A stretch of DNA of 64,000 bases from an uncultured Acidobacteriaceae bacterium (GTDB taxonomy: Bacteria > Acidobacteriota > Terriglobia > Terriglobales > Acidobacteriaceae). The position numbers were made by a program, and so were the translations under genes. This document shows positions 33,582 to 42,550 of the stretch, piece by piece (the stretch's first letter is position 1; each line of letters starts with the position of its first letter). The stretch covers positions 124,001 through 188,000 of the forward strand of contig CAIVDV010000009.1 of assembly GCA_903904755.1 (NCBI GenBank), given 5' to 3'. The notes under the pieces are model-generated. The model was not told where the DNA came from, did not search any database, and saw only the letters and a program-made list of their open reading frames with translations.

Positions 33582-34586
33582 CTACTGCCGCGGAGAGAAG
33601 TACCCCTTCTTGGTGCGAACCTGGTAACGCGGATTGAAGGCGTACAGGTAAATCGGTCGGAAGCTGCCGTCACGCTTGAAATCCGCCGGGGTATACGTCA
33701 GCAGATACTGGCTGCGCAGCGCCTCGCCGATGGAGTCGAAGCTGACGCCAATCTCGTCAATCGAGGGCGGGAAGAACGCTTGCCCACCGGTATCGGCCGC
33801 CAGCTTTTCCAGAATCTGGTCGCCCTTGCCGCGGCTCGGCGTCCAGTTGGTCGAAATGGCATACACAATGGTTTCGGCGCGCTGGCACATCTTGATGGCA
33901 TCGTCCAGGTACGCCCGGCTCTGGTTATCGTTGCCGTCGGTCACCAGCACGATGGCGCGCCGCACCGGGTCCTGTCCACGCGAAACATCCAGCAGCTTGT
34001 CGCGGCAGGCCGTATACACGGCGTCATACAGCGCCGTGCCGCCGCCGGGCCGCAGCTTGTTGATGCCAGTACCGAGCAGGTCAAAGTTGTTCGTCCAATC
34101 GGCAGTGATGGTCGGCGTGGAATCAAATCCCATCACAAAGGCGCGATCGCCGCGGGCCTTCAGCACCTGAAGCAGAAACTCGTTGGCCGCCTGCTGTTCA
34201 AACTGGAAGCGCGAACGAATCGATGTGGAAGCATCCACCAGGATGCCGACACGCAGCGGAAGATTGGTCTGCTGCGCAAAGTAGCGAACATGCGAGGGAG
34301 CCTTCTGGTCGTCCAGCAGCGCAAAGTCACTCTGCTTCAAATTGGGAATGAACGCCCCCTTTTTGTCGGTCACGGTGAAGATGAGGTTGACTTCATCCAC
34401 CTGGATAACCAGCGTGGGCGTCGTGTCCTCAGCCTGTGCCGGTGGCTGCTGGGCCGCACCGGGCGTAGCCGCAGGCTGCTGGGCGGCCGGCGCGGGGGCC
34501 GTGGAGGGAGCGGGCTGCTGTGCGAAAGCAGAGGGGATGCCGAGAGCGCAGGCCACAAAGGCCGCTAAACGAAAGTTTCTTGTCAT
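33582..34586 (-). CDS. VWFA-related secreted protein, Acidobacteria type
   Basis: 334 residues. Signal peptide (about 1-22, ending SAFAQQ) then a Pro/Ala/Gln linker (23-55). The VWA domain has the MIDAS motif DASTS in RVGILVDASTSIRSRF, the later GGTALYDAVYTACRD and IVLVTDGNDNQSR. The opening block LVIQVDEVNLIFTVTDKKGAF and the end YLLTYTP..FKRDGSFRPI..... belong to the VWFA-related domain family named for Acidobacteria, which is a strong taxonomic hint. Likely periplasmic or surface metal-dependent adhesion module; ligand unknown. GAGAAGG precedes the ATG. Confidence 0.93.
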   Translation of the reverse strand: MTRNFRLAAFVACALGIPSAFAQQPAPSTAPAPAAQQPAATPGAAQQPPAQAEDTTPTLVIQVDEVNLIFTVTDKKGAFIPNLKQSDFALLDDQKAPSHVRYFAQQTNLPLRVGILVDASTSIRSRFQFEQQAANEFLLQVLKARGDRAFVMGFDSTPTITADWTNNFDLLGTGINKLRPGGGTALYDAVYTACRDKLLDVSRGQDPVRRAIVLVTDGNDNQSRAYLDDAIKMCQRAETIVYAISTNWTPSRGKGDQILEKLAADTGGQAFFPPSIDEIGVSFDSIGEALRSQYLLTYTPADFKRDGSFRPIYLYAFNPRYQVRTKKGYFSPRQ

Positions 34587-34645
34587 TGCCTTCTCATTTT
34601 ATCAAGTGAGACGCGCGTAGAGGGGAAGGGTGAGTCCCCAGCGCG

Positions 34646-35638
34646 TTAAGAACGCAGCCGGGCTAGAAATTCGTTCAGCTCGGCAGGCAGCGGAGAGGTC
34701 AGTTGTAGGACCGCGCCCGTGGTCGGATGGGTAAACTCAAGCTCCGCCGCGTGGAGAAAGTTGCGTCCCAGCGCAATAGTCTCCCGGGCCGATTTCCGAT
34801 TCGGGTCGGGATGCTGGGCGGTTTGCTGCGCAGCCGCGCCGTAGAGCGTGTCCCCAACGACCGGGTGATGGACGTGCGCCATGTGTACGCGAATCTGGTG
34901 CGTACGGCCAGTTTCAATGCGAACCCGGGCCAGCGTGAACCGGCCAAAGCGGGTGGTCAGCCGCTCCACCACGCGATAGTGGCTCACCGCAGCGCGCGCC
35001 CCCTCAAGCTTGCGTGTCGTCATGCGCGTGCGGCGCACCGCATCGCGGCCAATCGGCGCCTGAATCGTCGCACCGTCTTCCGGCAGGTGCCCTTCCACCA
35101 GTGTGACGTAAGTCTTGGTTACCTTCCGATCCCCGAAGGCAGCAGCCAGCTTCTCGTGGGCCTCGTCGTTGCGGGCAATCAGGATTAGGCCGCTGGTCTC
35201 CTTGTCCAGCCGATGCACAATCCCCGGCCGCAGCTCCCCGCCCACCGACGACAGCGTCGGAAAACGATGCAGCAGCGCGTTCACCAGCGTTCCGCCGGAG
35301 CGCGCTTCGTCCGTAGCGCCGGAGCCGGCATGCACCATCATCCCCGCCGGTTTGTTGATCACCGCCAGGTCCTCGTCCTCGTAAACCACGTCGAGGGGTA
35401 TGTCCTCCGCGCGGGCCTCCAGGGGGGAGACTTCCGTCTCACCGGTCACCGTCACCGATTCGCCGCCGCGCAGCTTGAGCGAGGCCTTTTCAAGCTTGCC
35501 ATCGACCATCACCGCGCCATCTGCAACCAGTTGCTGAATGCGGGAGCGGCTCACCGTGACGAGCTCGCCCACCAGGAACTGGTCGAGACGCCAGCCTGCG
35601 GCCTCAACAGGGACAGAAAAAAGCTGCGTATCAGCCAT
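34646..35638 (-). CDS. rluD: Ribosomal large-subunit pseudouridine synthase, RluD family
   Basis: 330 residues from ATG 35638 with AGGAG six bases before. N-terminal S4 domain (about 15-75: RLDQFLVGELVTVSRSRIQQLV), then the RluA/RluD catalytic domain: INKPAGMMVHAG, GIVHRLDKETSGLILIA with catalytic Asp145, and GRTHQIRVHMAHVHHPVVGDTLYG. Modifies uridines of 23S rRNA helix 69 in E. coli RluD; the exact sites here are inferred. The start lies inside the last codons of lgt (overlap of eight bases), so the genes are coupled. Confidence 0.94.
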   Translation of the reverse strand: MADTQLFSVPVEAAGWRLDQFLVGELVTVSRSRIQQLVADGAVMVDGKLEKASLKLRGGESVTVTGETEVSPLEARAEDIPLDVVYEDEDLAVINKPAGMMVHAGSGATDEARSGGTLVNALLHRFPTLSSVGGELRPGIVHRLDKETSGLILIARNDEAHEKLAAAFGDRKVTKTYVTLVEGHLPEDGATIQAPIGRDAVRRTRMTTRKLEGARAAVSHYRVVERLTTRFGRFTLARVRIETGRTHQIRVHMAHVHHPVVGDTLYGAAAQQTAQHPDPNRKSARETIALGRNFLHAAELEFTHPTTGAVLQLTSPLPAELNEFLARLRS

Positions 35639-36458
35639 GGGAAGCTCCTGACGGTGCATTCGGCGGGTTGTCGCCTTGGGGAAGTTTCAGGTCAGCGAGT
35701 AGGATGCCGCCGAGAAGGACAAGCAGGACAGCACCAACCTGGGGCGCATCAGCTCGGCCATGGAACACCACGCCCCGGCCCTCCCAGTCGCGAAAGTTTT
35801 CCGTAAGAAACACAACAATGCCCGCACCAATCAGCGCCAGGCCGGCAATGTCTCCGGGGCGACGGCGGCTCAGCAGACGCGGACAAAGCAGCGCAACGCC
35901 CGCAATCAGCAAGGAGCCAAGCGCGGCATAGGCCTGGGCAGGATGCAGCGCAACGCCTAGCGGAGTGCCAGACCAGCGCGCGGCGTAGGTACTGGAATAA
36001 GTGACAGCCCACGGGATGGATGCGTCAATGCCGTAACCGCTGCCGGCCAGCAGTGCGCCGACTTGTTCAAAGACGATGCCCACAGCCAGCGGTGCGGCAA
36101 GCGCATCAGCCACCGCCAGCATGGGCAGCTGAGCCCACGCCAGATAGATAGCCACGGCCAGCGCTGCGCCGCCCATGCCGATCGCCGCCAGCAGCGGATG
36201 ATGCACCAGCGCCAGCGCCAGCAGCCACCTCGGATGAGCGCGCAGATTGCTCAGGTTGATGACAATCAGCGTCAGCCGGGAGATCACAAGCGCCGCAAAC
36301 ACGCCCAGCACCAGAATGTTCCACAAGTGGCGCGGGTCCAGCGCAGAAACGCGCGCCGTGCGATGCGAAAGCCCAAGCGCAGCCAGCACTCCAATCGCGG
36401 CAAGAACGCCGTAGCTGGGAATTGCAATGGCGCCGAACTGGAAAAGGACGGGATGCAC
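35631..36458 (-). CDS. lgt: Divergent prolipoprotein diacylglyceryl transferase (Lgt family)
   Basis: 275 residues, GTG start at 36458, with seven or so hydrophobic segments. The start MHPVLFQFGAIAIPSYGVL and the position of all helices match Lgt, which attaches diacylglycerol to the lipobox cysteine. The signature usually reading G-R-x-G-N/C-F.. is here EQVGALLAGSGYG, and the C-terminal R-F-x-x-E block is replaced by VVFLTENFRD, so two arginines regarded as important in E. coli Lgt (R143, R239) appear missing. Either a lineage variant or a paralogue; another lgt may exist elsewhere. Coupled to rluD. Confidence 0.8.
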   Translation of the reverse strand: MHPVLFQFGAIAIPSYGVLAAIGVLAALGLSHRTARVSALDPRHLWNILVLGVFAALVISRLTLIVINLSNLRAHPRWLLALALVHHPLLAAIGMGGAALAVAIYLAWAQLPMLAVADALAAPLAVGIVFEQVGALLAGSGYGIDASIPWAVTYSSTYAARWSGTPLGVALHPAQAYAALGSLLIAGVALLCPRLLSRRRPGDIAGLALIGAGIVVFLTENFRDWEGRGVVFHGRADAPQVGAVLLVLLGGILLADLKLPQGDNPPNAPSGASHG

Positions 36459-36775
36459 GGAGTGGCCTGTCTGCAGGGTGAAGGTGCGGCCGATAGCAGC
36501 CTCCCCTTTGGGATGGAAACCTGCTGGGCAGCAGAAAACCGACCCGCTGGGCCGTGGACCAATGTGCTGGTGAACCCGTCCTAAGACGGTGGAGCTCTCC
36601 GCGGTACATTAGGCATCCCGGACTGGCGGGCACTGCACACAATACCGATTATTCGAGTCGAGCCCCTGTTCAATGAATGTTGGTTCAACCAGCGTTGACT
36701 AGTCCACCTGCTTTGCAGGCCGGTCTCTAGGCTGGATACTAGGGCACCGGGCGCGTCAGGTCAAGTTTTCGGTCG
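36459..36775. other. Intergenic stretch, no gene recognised
   Basis: 317 bases between the lgt start and the end of the DUF4870 gene. It must contain the lgt promoter, but I see no clear hexamers. A short hairpin CCTGCTTTGCAGG lies at 36709-36721 and a small TTGGTTCAACCAG inverted repeat near 36679-36691. A tRNA was considered and rejected. Confidence 0.5.
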
Positions 36776-37345
36776 CTACTGGCCTGCAATCGAGCGGGCA
36801 ATCCCGGATACGATGGGGATTTCAATCGTCTTGCCCTGGTAGGCGGTAACCATCAGGCCAATCCATGCCACAAGGGTGATGATGCTCAAAACACTCGAAA
36901 TAGCCCCGTGCACCATCCAGGTCCCCACAAAATGAGAGGAGAACCAGAATGCCGTGAGCACAATGCGGACGATGTGCAGCGCTCCAAAGACAACAATCGA
37001 CTGCGCAGCGTGGAAGCGAACAGCCGGGCGCTTGTCGATAAGGATGAAGATAATGCCCGTCAGCCAACCCATGACGTAGCACAGGAACGAAGCGACGTTC
37101 TCCTGCATCCCGACCGCAGCAGGAGGCATGGCGTAGGGCTGCTGCGGCGGTGCGTATTGGCCCTGCGGCGGAGTGTAAGGCGGCTGGGCTGCCGAATACG
37201 GCGGAGGCGGGGGCGCTGCCGCCTGCGCAGGCGGGGGCGGCGGAGCAGCAGGATTGGAAGAAGCGGAGTTGATGGGCGCGCCACACTTGGCGCAGAAGGC
37301 TGTGCCATCAAAGGCAGGGGAACCGCAGTTACCGCAGGAAGTCAT
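36776..37345 (-). CDS. Zinc-ribbon membrane protein with DUF4870 domain
   Basis: 189 residues from ATG 37345. N-terminal zinc ribbon with two CxxC pairs: CGNCGSPAFDGTAFCAKCG (residues 4-22). A Pro/Ala/Tyr/Gln-rich linker (about 30-85) leads to a membrane domain with NVASFLCYVMGWLTGIIFIL, DKRPAVRFHAAQSIVVFGAL and IGLMVTAYQGKTIEIPIVSG, the DUF4870 pattern (TIC20-like small membrane proteins). About four spans. Function unknown. The frame is open 22 residues upstream, but the zinc ribbon normally starts the protein. Confidence 0.88.
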   Translation of the reverse strand: MTSCGNCGSPAFDGTAFCAKCGAPINSASSNPAAPPPPPAQAAAPPPPPYSAAQPPYTPPQGQYAPPQQPYAMPPAAVGMQENVASFLCYVMGWLTGIIFILIDKRPAVRFHAAQSIVVFGALHIVRIVLTAFWFSSHFVGTWMVHGAISSVLSIITLVAWIGLMVTAYQGKTIEIPIVSGIARSIAGQ

Positions 37346-37502
37346 GGGGCGCTTTCCAGCCGGAATCGGCGAACCTCCGGCTTGCAGATGGATTTGAGGG
37401 ACCAGCACAGGAACACGAGAAAGCTACCGCAGCGCGCAGGGAGCGTCAACGGGAAAAGTTGAGCCCTTGATTACGACTGGGAATGCCGATTGGAACGTCG
37501 GC

Positions 37503-37530
37503 AAAAAAAGGGCGCCTGTTGGACGCGCCC
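37503..37530 (-). terminator. Rho-independent terminator of the S10 peptidase gene
   Basis: Stem GGGCGC / GCGCCC (37510-37515, 37525-37530) with a nine-base loop, followed on the minus strand by a seven-T run (A at 37503-37509), 23 bases past the stop. Confidence 0.88.
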
Positions 37531-37552
37531 CCGGGGTTTCCCAGACCGGCCA

Positions 37553-39076
37553 TCAATGCGCACGGTACATTTCCTCAACGTCCTTCACCAGCGCGTCGCG
37601 GCTGGACTCGCGCGTGTAGAACATGTGACCGCCCGGGTACTCGCGCACCGAGACGCGGCTCGGGTCGCCCATCAGCGGCATCTGGTCCACAGTCAAAACC
37701 GAGCCCATGAACGGGCAGGAAAGGTCGTTCCAGCCGTGTACGATAAGCACCCGAAGCTTGGGGTCAGCCGCGACAGCCGCCCGAAGCTGATCCACAGCGC
37801 CTTCCCGCAGGTCGTCCCCGCGGTCCCAGGCGTTGTTCACCTCGTAGCTCAGGGCGTTGTACCGCGCCTCAACCTTCCAGCCGACCGTGCGGGTCACAAA
37901 GTCAACCATCGCGGTCGTCGTGGGCGCAATGATGGCCGCCAGAATCGGGTCGTTGGCCCGCTGGCTCGGCGCAAAAGGAAACGGGTCGAAGGAAGTTACG
38001 TTGGAGTCGTAGACGCTGGAAAGCTTCCCCTGCTCGCGCCACGCTTCGCGAAGATAGGCGCCAATCTCAAGCCGGCCACCCGCGAATTTCACGAACGCTG
38101 GGTCAAGGCCGGTCAGCTCGGTAACCCGCTTCACAATGCGGGGGGTGGCTTCCGGGTCGCTGCGGCCCTTCAGCAGGTCCGTCGCGTACTCTCCGCGGGC
38201 GTACGCGATAACATCCCCCATAGCCTGCGGGGTCAGTTGGTGCTGCCGCTCCAGATGCGCTGCGGCTATCGAGGGCAGGGTCACCATCCACGGAATCGGC
38301 GAAAGGTCACCGCCCTCCTCAATGCTGGGATTCAGGTACGGAGACACAAGGACGACCCCGTTCATCGCCACGCCCAGTTGGGACTGCAGGTAGTGCGTAA
38401 TCCGCGGACCGCGAAAGCCACCGTAGCTTTCGCCCACCAGGTACTTGCGCGAGCCGAGACGGCCGTTCTTCACAAGCCAGTCGTAAATAACTCGAGACAG
38501 GTACTGGATATCTGGCGTGGTGGAGTAGAACTGCTTCCGTGATTCCGCCGAAGAGACCAGCGAACGGCTGAACCCGGTACCGATAGGGTCAAGAAACACC
38601 AGGTCGGTGAACCCGAGCCAGGTTCCCGGATTGTCCGAAAGAGTCGCGGGGTCCGACGGGCTGTCGCCCTCGTTGCCCACGTGCAGGACGCGCGGGCCAA
38701 TCGCACCGAAGTTGAGATACACACTGGAAGCGCCGGGCCCGCCATTCAGCGCGAAGGTGATAGGGCGGTTCGGCGCGTCCACCGTGTAGGAGGTGAAGAC
38801 AACCTGGCCGGAGAGCTTGCCCTCGGAATCGCGAACCGGCAGGGTGCCGACCGTGGCAATGTACTTCAGCGCCTTGCCGGCAAGCTGAATCGTCTGGTCA
38901 ACGTGGGCGTCGGCGGGCAAAGGCGGCAGCGCGTCCGATTTGTCAGCGGGCTTGGCGTCCGCTTTCGCGTCGGGCTTGGTTTCAAACTTGTCTGTCTGGG
39001 CGAATGCGGACAGGCTGACTGCGGCACTGGCAGCGAGAATCAGGGGAAAGATGGGCTTCAGAAACCGGTTGGACAT
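37553..39076 (-). CDS. Secreted S10 family serine carboxypeptidase
   Basis: 507 residues from ATG 39076 (ATG 39091 also in frame). Signal peptide of about 25 residues ending SAFAQ, then a Lys/Asp/Ala-rich linker (27-50). Alpha/beta-hydrolase core of family S10: ITFALNGGPGASSVYLNFGAIGP (in part LNGGPGASS, the oxyanion region), LVFLDPIGTGFSRSL, catalytic Ser in LVGESYGGFRGP, Asp in VLIVHGWNDLSCP and His in YPGGHMFYT. Removes C-terminal residues from peptides, probably in the periplasm or outside. Bacterial S10 enzymes are enriched in Acidobacteria. Followed by a strong terminator. Confidence 0.95.
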   Translation of the reverse strand: MSNRFLKPIFPLILAASAAVSLSAFAQTDKFETKPDAKADAKPADKSDALPPLPADAHVDQTIQLAGKALKYIATVGTLPVRDSEGKLSGQVVFTSYTVDAPNRPITFALNGGPGASSVYLNFGAIGPRVLHVGNEGDSPSDPATLSDNPGTWLGFTDLVFLDPIGTGFSRSLVSSAESRKQFYSTTPDIQYLSRVIYDWLVKNGRLGSRKYLVGESYGGFRGPRITHYLQSQLGVAMNGVVLVSPYLNPSIEEGGDLSPIPWMVTLPSIAAAHLERQHQLTPQAMGDVIAYARGEYATDLLKGRSDPEATPRIVKRVTELTGLDPAFVKFAGGRLEIGAYLREAWREQGKLSSVYDSNVTSFDPFPFAPSQRANDPILAAIIAPTTTAMVDFVTRTVGWKVEARYNALSYEVNNAWDRGDDLREGAVDQLRAAVAADPKLRVLIVHGWNDLSCPFMGSVLTVDQMPLMGDPSRVSVREYPGGHMFYTRESSRDALVKDVEEMYRAH

Positions 39077-39137
39077 GAAAGTACGATACAAGCCCCGAGG
39101 AAGGCTTGCACGCGAAAATCTGAAGCCGCTCTCCGCG

Positions 39138-39557
39138 CTAGGCCGGCGGAAGGTGCGTGGAATGGGAGTCCGCAGCGGCTTCTGCGTCGAGCAGAAGTGT
39201 ATCCAGCAGACGGTTCAGGCTGGCCGCTCGGGCCTGGATCCGCTCCAGTTCGTGAGAATCCGTCTGTGGCTGTGCCGGCACCGGAAAAGGAACCGTGCGC
39301 CCCGGCTGGGCCGGCGCGCTGTCCAGCGCTTCCAGCTCGTCTTCCGCGCGCGTAAGCTCGTCGGCCAGGTTCAGCGCGGCCAGCACCGCAACACGCAGCG
39401 AATCCGCCGTCCGGCCCGCTGCGGCAACCGCGCGCATGCGCTCATCCACGCGGGCGGCCAGCCGCCGCGTGCGGTCAAGATCGCGGCCAGAGAGATGGTA
39501 CGTCTGGTCGTAGATTTCTACGGTCACAAAGCCGGATTGGGGCGGTTGCGGGGCCAT
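39138..39557 (-). CDS. zapA: Cell division protein ZapA
   Basis: 139 residues from ATG 39557 with GAGG five bases before. The ZapA N-terminal domain is clear: VTVEIYDQTYHLSG, then LDRTRRLAARVDERMRAVAA, RTADSLRVAVLAALNLADEL. A C-terminal helix follows a proline-rich break (about 90-105). ZapA bundles FtsZ protofilaments at the division site. A coiled-coil gene lies 37 bases upstream on the same strand, in the role that ZapB plays in other bacteria. Confidence 0.93.
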   Translation of the reverse strand: MAPQPPQSGFVTVEIYDQTYHLSGRDLDRTRRLAARVDERMRAVAAAGRTADSLRVAVLAALNLADELTRAEDELEALDSAPAQPGRTVPFPVPAQPQTDSHELERIQARAASLNRLLDTLLLDAEAAADSHSTHLPPA

Positions 39558-39594
39558 GGTTCCTCGGGCTGCGGCTGGCAATAGGGCCGCATGG

Positions 39595-40275
39595 TTACAG
39601 TTCCAGCGAATCAAGCTGGGTCAGCAGGCGGTCAACGCGCTGCTTGATTTGCTCCCGCTCGGCGCGGAGAAGGTCCACTTCCTGCTGCAGGCGGTCCACC
39701 AGCGGGAGTTGCTCAAGTACATCCGCCTCGTACGCGGCAAGCTTCTCCTCCGCAGCAATGCGCGCCTGGCGCTCCCGGCGAACCAGCTCAACAGCCTGCA
39801 GAATACGCTGCTCCAGCGACGAAAAGTCGTCGCCAGCCTTCGCGGCAACCCCGGCAACGGGCGCAACCGCCGCAATCGGCGTTGGCTCAGCAACCAGCAC
39901 CGGCCGCGGAGCCGGCTCAGCAACAGCAACAGCCGGCACGGCAACCGGCACAGGCGGCGCAATGGCAATGGGCGTCGGCGCTGCCGGTGCTGGCACAGGC
40001 GCAGGCACAGCGGCGAGCACTGCCTCCTCCGCAGCCTCAGGCAGCGGCGGCGCAACATACGGCGTAATCGGGCCCGACTCAATGTGCAACGCAAAGGAGT
40101 CCGGCTGCCACACGCGAACCGGCGGCGCAGCGTGAATCACAGCGGCCGCAGGCTCCGGCTCCGCCTGGTTGAATTCGTCACCAAAATCGAAGCCGGTATC
40201 AATCTCAACCGGCTCCTGAGCCTTCAGCGCAAACTCCTCGTGGGTTTCGGGGGACTGGGACGGGGAAAATTCCAT
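39595..40275 (-). CDS. Coiled-coil protein upstream of zapA (ZapB-like)
   Basis: 226 residues from ATG 40275. Residues about 1-75 are acidic; 75-160 are a low-complexity Ala/Pro/Val tract; the last 62 residues form a strong heptad coiled coil (SSLEQRILQAVELVRRERQA, then EADVLEQLPLVDRLQQEVDL, then REQIKQRVDRLLTQLDSLEL). Position directly before zapA and a C-terminal coiled coil make a ZapB-like or FtsZ-ring linker role plausible, but the sequence alone does not prove it. The frame runs 40 residues further upstream without support. Confidence 0.75.
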   Translation of the reverse strand: MEFSPSQSPETHEEFALKAQEPVEIDTGFDFGDEFNQAEPEPAAAVIHAAPPVRVWQPDSFALHIESGPITPYVAPPLPEAAEEAVLAAVPAPVPAPAAPTPIAIAPPVPVAVPAVAVAEPAPRPVLVAEPTPIAAVAPVAGVAAKAGDDFSSLEQRILQAVELVRRERQARIAAEEKLAAYEADVLEQLPLVDRLQQEVDLLRAEREQIKQRVDRLLTQLDSLEL

Positions 40276-40419
40276 GACTGACTCCGTAAATGAAAGGCCG
40301 CAGAACGCTGGCATAGCCGGGCCCAGCGCCTTGTGGGGAGTATATGCCGGATTCCTCTGGAAAAGCGCGCCGAATCCCGCATTCCGACTCAGCACTGCCT
40401 CAGCCGTAGCAGTTCCCGA

Positions 40420-42534
40420 CTACGCCCGCAGCCTTCCGCCAACCTGCGAAACCGCCTGCAGCACCGCCGCGGAGTACGCCTGCAGCTCCTCGTCGCGCAG
40501 TGTCCTGTCCGTCGCCTGGAAGGTTGCGCCCAGCAGCAGCGAATACTCGCCCGCAGCCAGCCCGGCAACCGCCTTCCCCTCCCGTGCCACTTCCCTCACC
40601 CGCCAGTCAATCAGCTCGGGAATCCCCGTCTGCCCCAGCACCTCATCCAGTTGCGCCCAGTGCGCCGCCGGCGGCAGCACCAGCGAGAAATCCCGCCGCA
40701 CCGGCTGGAAGCGCGAAAGCTCCCGCACCGCCGGCCGCGCCAGCGCCTGCCGGTACAGCCGCTCCGCATACAGCTCCGCCATATACACCGGCGCCTTCAT
40801 CTTCCGCTCCGCAGCCAGCCGCGGATGCAGTTGCCCCAGCCAGCCCACCGTCGAGCCATCCACCACCACCCGCGCCGACCGGTACGGATGCAGCCACTGC
40901 GGCGTAATCCCCGCCTCTGCTGGGAACGTATCAAAATACACGCTCTTCGCCTGGAACCGTGCGACAATCTGCTCCACCACGCCCTTCAAGTCGTAGAAGT
41001 CCAGCACCCGCGGCGCCTGGTGCGGCCCCACCTGCCCCACACTCCCCGTCAACCCAATCGCCAGCGCCGGCCGCTCTTCCACCTTCTCCGTCGAGCCGGA
41101 AAACACCGCCCCCAGCTCAAATAGCCGCACATCCGCCACATCGCGGTTCAGGTTCCCCGCCACCATCGTCACCATCCCCGGCACCAGAGACGCCCGCATC
41201 ACCCCCGCTTCCTCGCTCAGCGGATTCCCCAGCGGAACCACCAGCCCCGGCTGCGGCGCGCACAACCCCGCATCCGCCGCCGAGCAGAAGGTGCTTGAAA
41301 TCGCCTCATGGAACCCCGCCGCCCGCAACGTCGCCCGCAGCACCCCATCCGCCTCCGCATGGGGCAAATGCCTTACCGCCCCCGCAAATGCCGGCAGTGT
41401 ATTCGCAAATCGGTTATACCCGTAAACCCGCGCCACTTCCTCAATCAGGTCAATCTCGCGGTCCAGGTCCAGCCGCCAGCTCGGCAGCGTTACCTGCCAC
41501 TGCCCTTCCCCGTCGGCGCTCAACCCGCAACCCAGCGAGCTCAGAATCCCCTCAACCGCCGCCGCCGTAATCCCTTCGGCCTCCAGCGTAGTCCCCAGTA
41601 TCCGCTGCACCTGCTTCAGCGCCAGCAACACCGGCTGCCGCGCAGCCGTCCGCGCCTGCTGCGCCGCCACCTGCACATCCACCAGCTCGCCCTCAATCTC
41701 CCCGCCACTCTCCAAAATGATGCTCACCACCAGCGCCGAAGCCAGCGGCCCTGCGTTGAAATCCGCTCCCCGTTCAAACCTGTGGCTCGCATCCGTATGC
41801 AGCCCATGCCGCCGCGCCGTCCGCCGCACCGCAACCGGGTCAAACCACGCCGCCTCCACCAGCACATTCCTGGTCTCCTGCGTAATCATCGACTCCCAAC
41901 CACCCATCACCCCGGCCAGCGCCAGCGGCTTCACATGGTCCGCCACAATCAGGTCCTCCGGGTCCAGCACCCGCTCCACCCCATCCAGCGTCTTCAGCGT
42001 CTCGCCCTTCCGCGCCCGCCGCACCACAATCCCGCCCACCAGCTTGTCCAGGTCAAACGTGTGCGTCGGCTGCCCCATCGCCAGCCAGGCATAATTCGAG
42101 GCATCCACCGCATTCGAAATCTGCTTCTGCTCCAGCAGCCGGAACAGCCCAGCCATCTGCGAGCTCAGCATCCCGGCCCCCGCCGGCCCAATCGTCACCC
42201 CCCGCAGCACCCGCGCCGTAAACCGCCCGCACGCATCCGTCGCCTCAATCTCCACCGGGAACCCCGCCCCGTCCTTCGCCTCCGGCAGCGGAAACCCCAG
42301 CGGCGCCAGCGGAAGCCCATAAATCGTCGCCGCCTCCCGCGCCACTCCATAGTGGTTCATCGCATCCACACGGTTCGTCGTAATGTCCATCTCAAAGAGC
42401 GACCCATTCCCCGCCCCAAGGTCAAACACGCCTTCCACAGCAATGCCGCGCAGCGTCAGGTCTTCTGCCAGCGTCGCATCATCCACAGTCAGCGTTGGCA
42501 AATATTGCCGCAGCCATTTCGTAAGAATCTTCAT
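40420..42534 (-). CDS. pheT: Phenylalanyl-tRNA synthetase beta subunit lacking the N-terminal OB domain
   Basis: 704 residues, against about 790-800 in most bacteria. The N-terminal MKILTKWLRQYLP..LTVDDATLAEDLTLRGIAVEGV runs directly, after about 40 residues, into LFEMDITTNRVDAMNHYGVAREAA (quoted in part), the start of the B3/B4 part. The usual tRNA-binding OB domain (about 100 residues, normally near 40-150) is absent, without any frame break. B3/B4, B5 (WRLDLDREIDLIEEVARVYGY) and the C-terminal FDX-ACB domain (RFQPVRRDFSLVLP to the end) are complete. With PheS it charges tRNA-Phe; B3/B4 edits mischarged Tyr. Separated from pheS by an inverted-repeat element. Confidence 0.95.
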   Translation of the reverse strand: MKILTKWLRQYLPTLTVDDATLAEDLTLRGIAVEGVFDLGAGNGSLFEMDITTNRVDAMNHYGVAREAATIYGLPLAPLGFPLPEAKDGAGFPVEIEATDACGRFTARVLRGVTIGPAGAGMLSSQMAGLFRLLEQKQISNAVDASNYAWLAMGQPTHTFDLDKLVGGIVVRRARKGETLKTLDGVERVLDPEDLIVADHVKPLALAGVMGGWESMITQETRNVLVEAAWFDPVAVRRTARRHGLHTDASHRFERGADFNAGPLASALVVSIILESGGEIEGELVDVQVAAQQARTAARQPVLLALKQVQRILGTTLEAEGITAAAVEGILSSLGCGLSADGEGQWQVTLPSWRLDLDREIDLIEEVARVYGYNRFANTLPAFAGAVRHLPHAEADGVLRATLRAAGFHEAISSTFCSAADAGLCAPQPGLVVPLGNPLSEEAGVMRASLVPGMVTMVAGNLNRDVADVRLFELGAVFSGSTEKVEERPALAIGLTGSVGQVGPHQAPRVLDFYDLKGVVEQIVARFQAKSVYFDTFPAEAGITPQWLHPYRSARVVVDGSTVGWLGQLHPRLAAERKMKAPVYMAELYAERLYRQALARPAVRELSRFQPVRRDFSLVLPPAAHWAQLDEVLGQTGIPELIDWRVREVAREGKAVAGLAAGEYSLLLGATFQATDRTLRDEELQAYSAAVLQAVSQVGGRLRA

Positions 42535-42550
42535 CAGGTTGCCTTTAGCG

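Noticed and set aside
36660-36745. tRNA-like cloverleaf between lgt and the DUF4870 gene
   Set aside because: A GCA-containing loop and a GGTTCAACC arm are present, but the acceptor stem does not pair and the anticodon stem has a mismatch.
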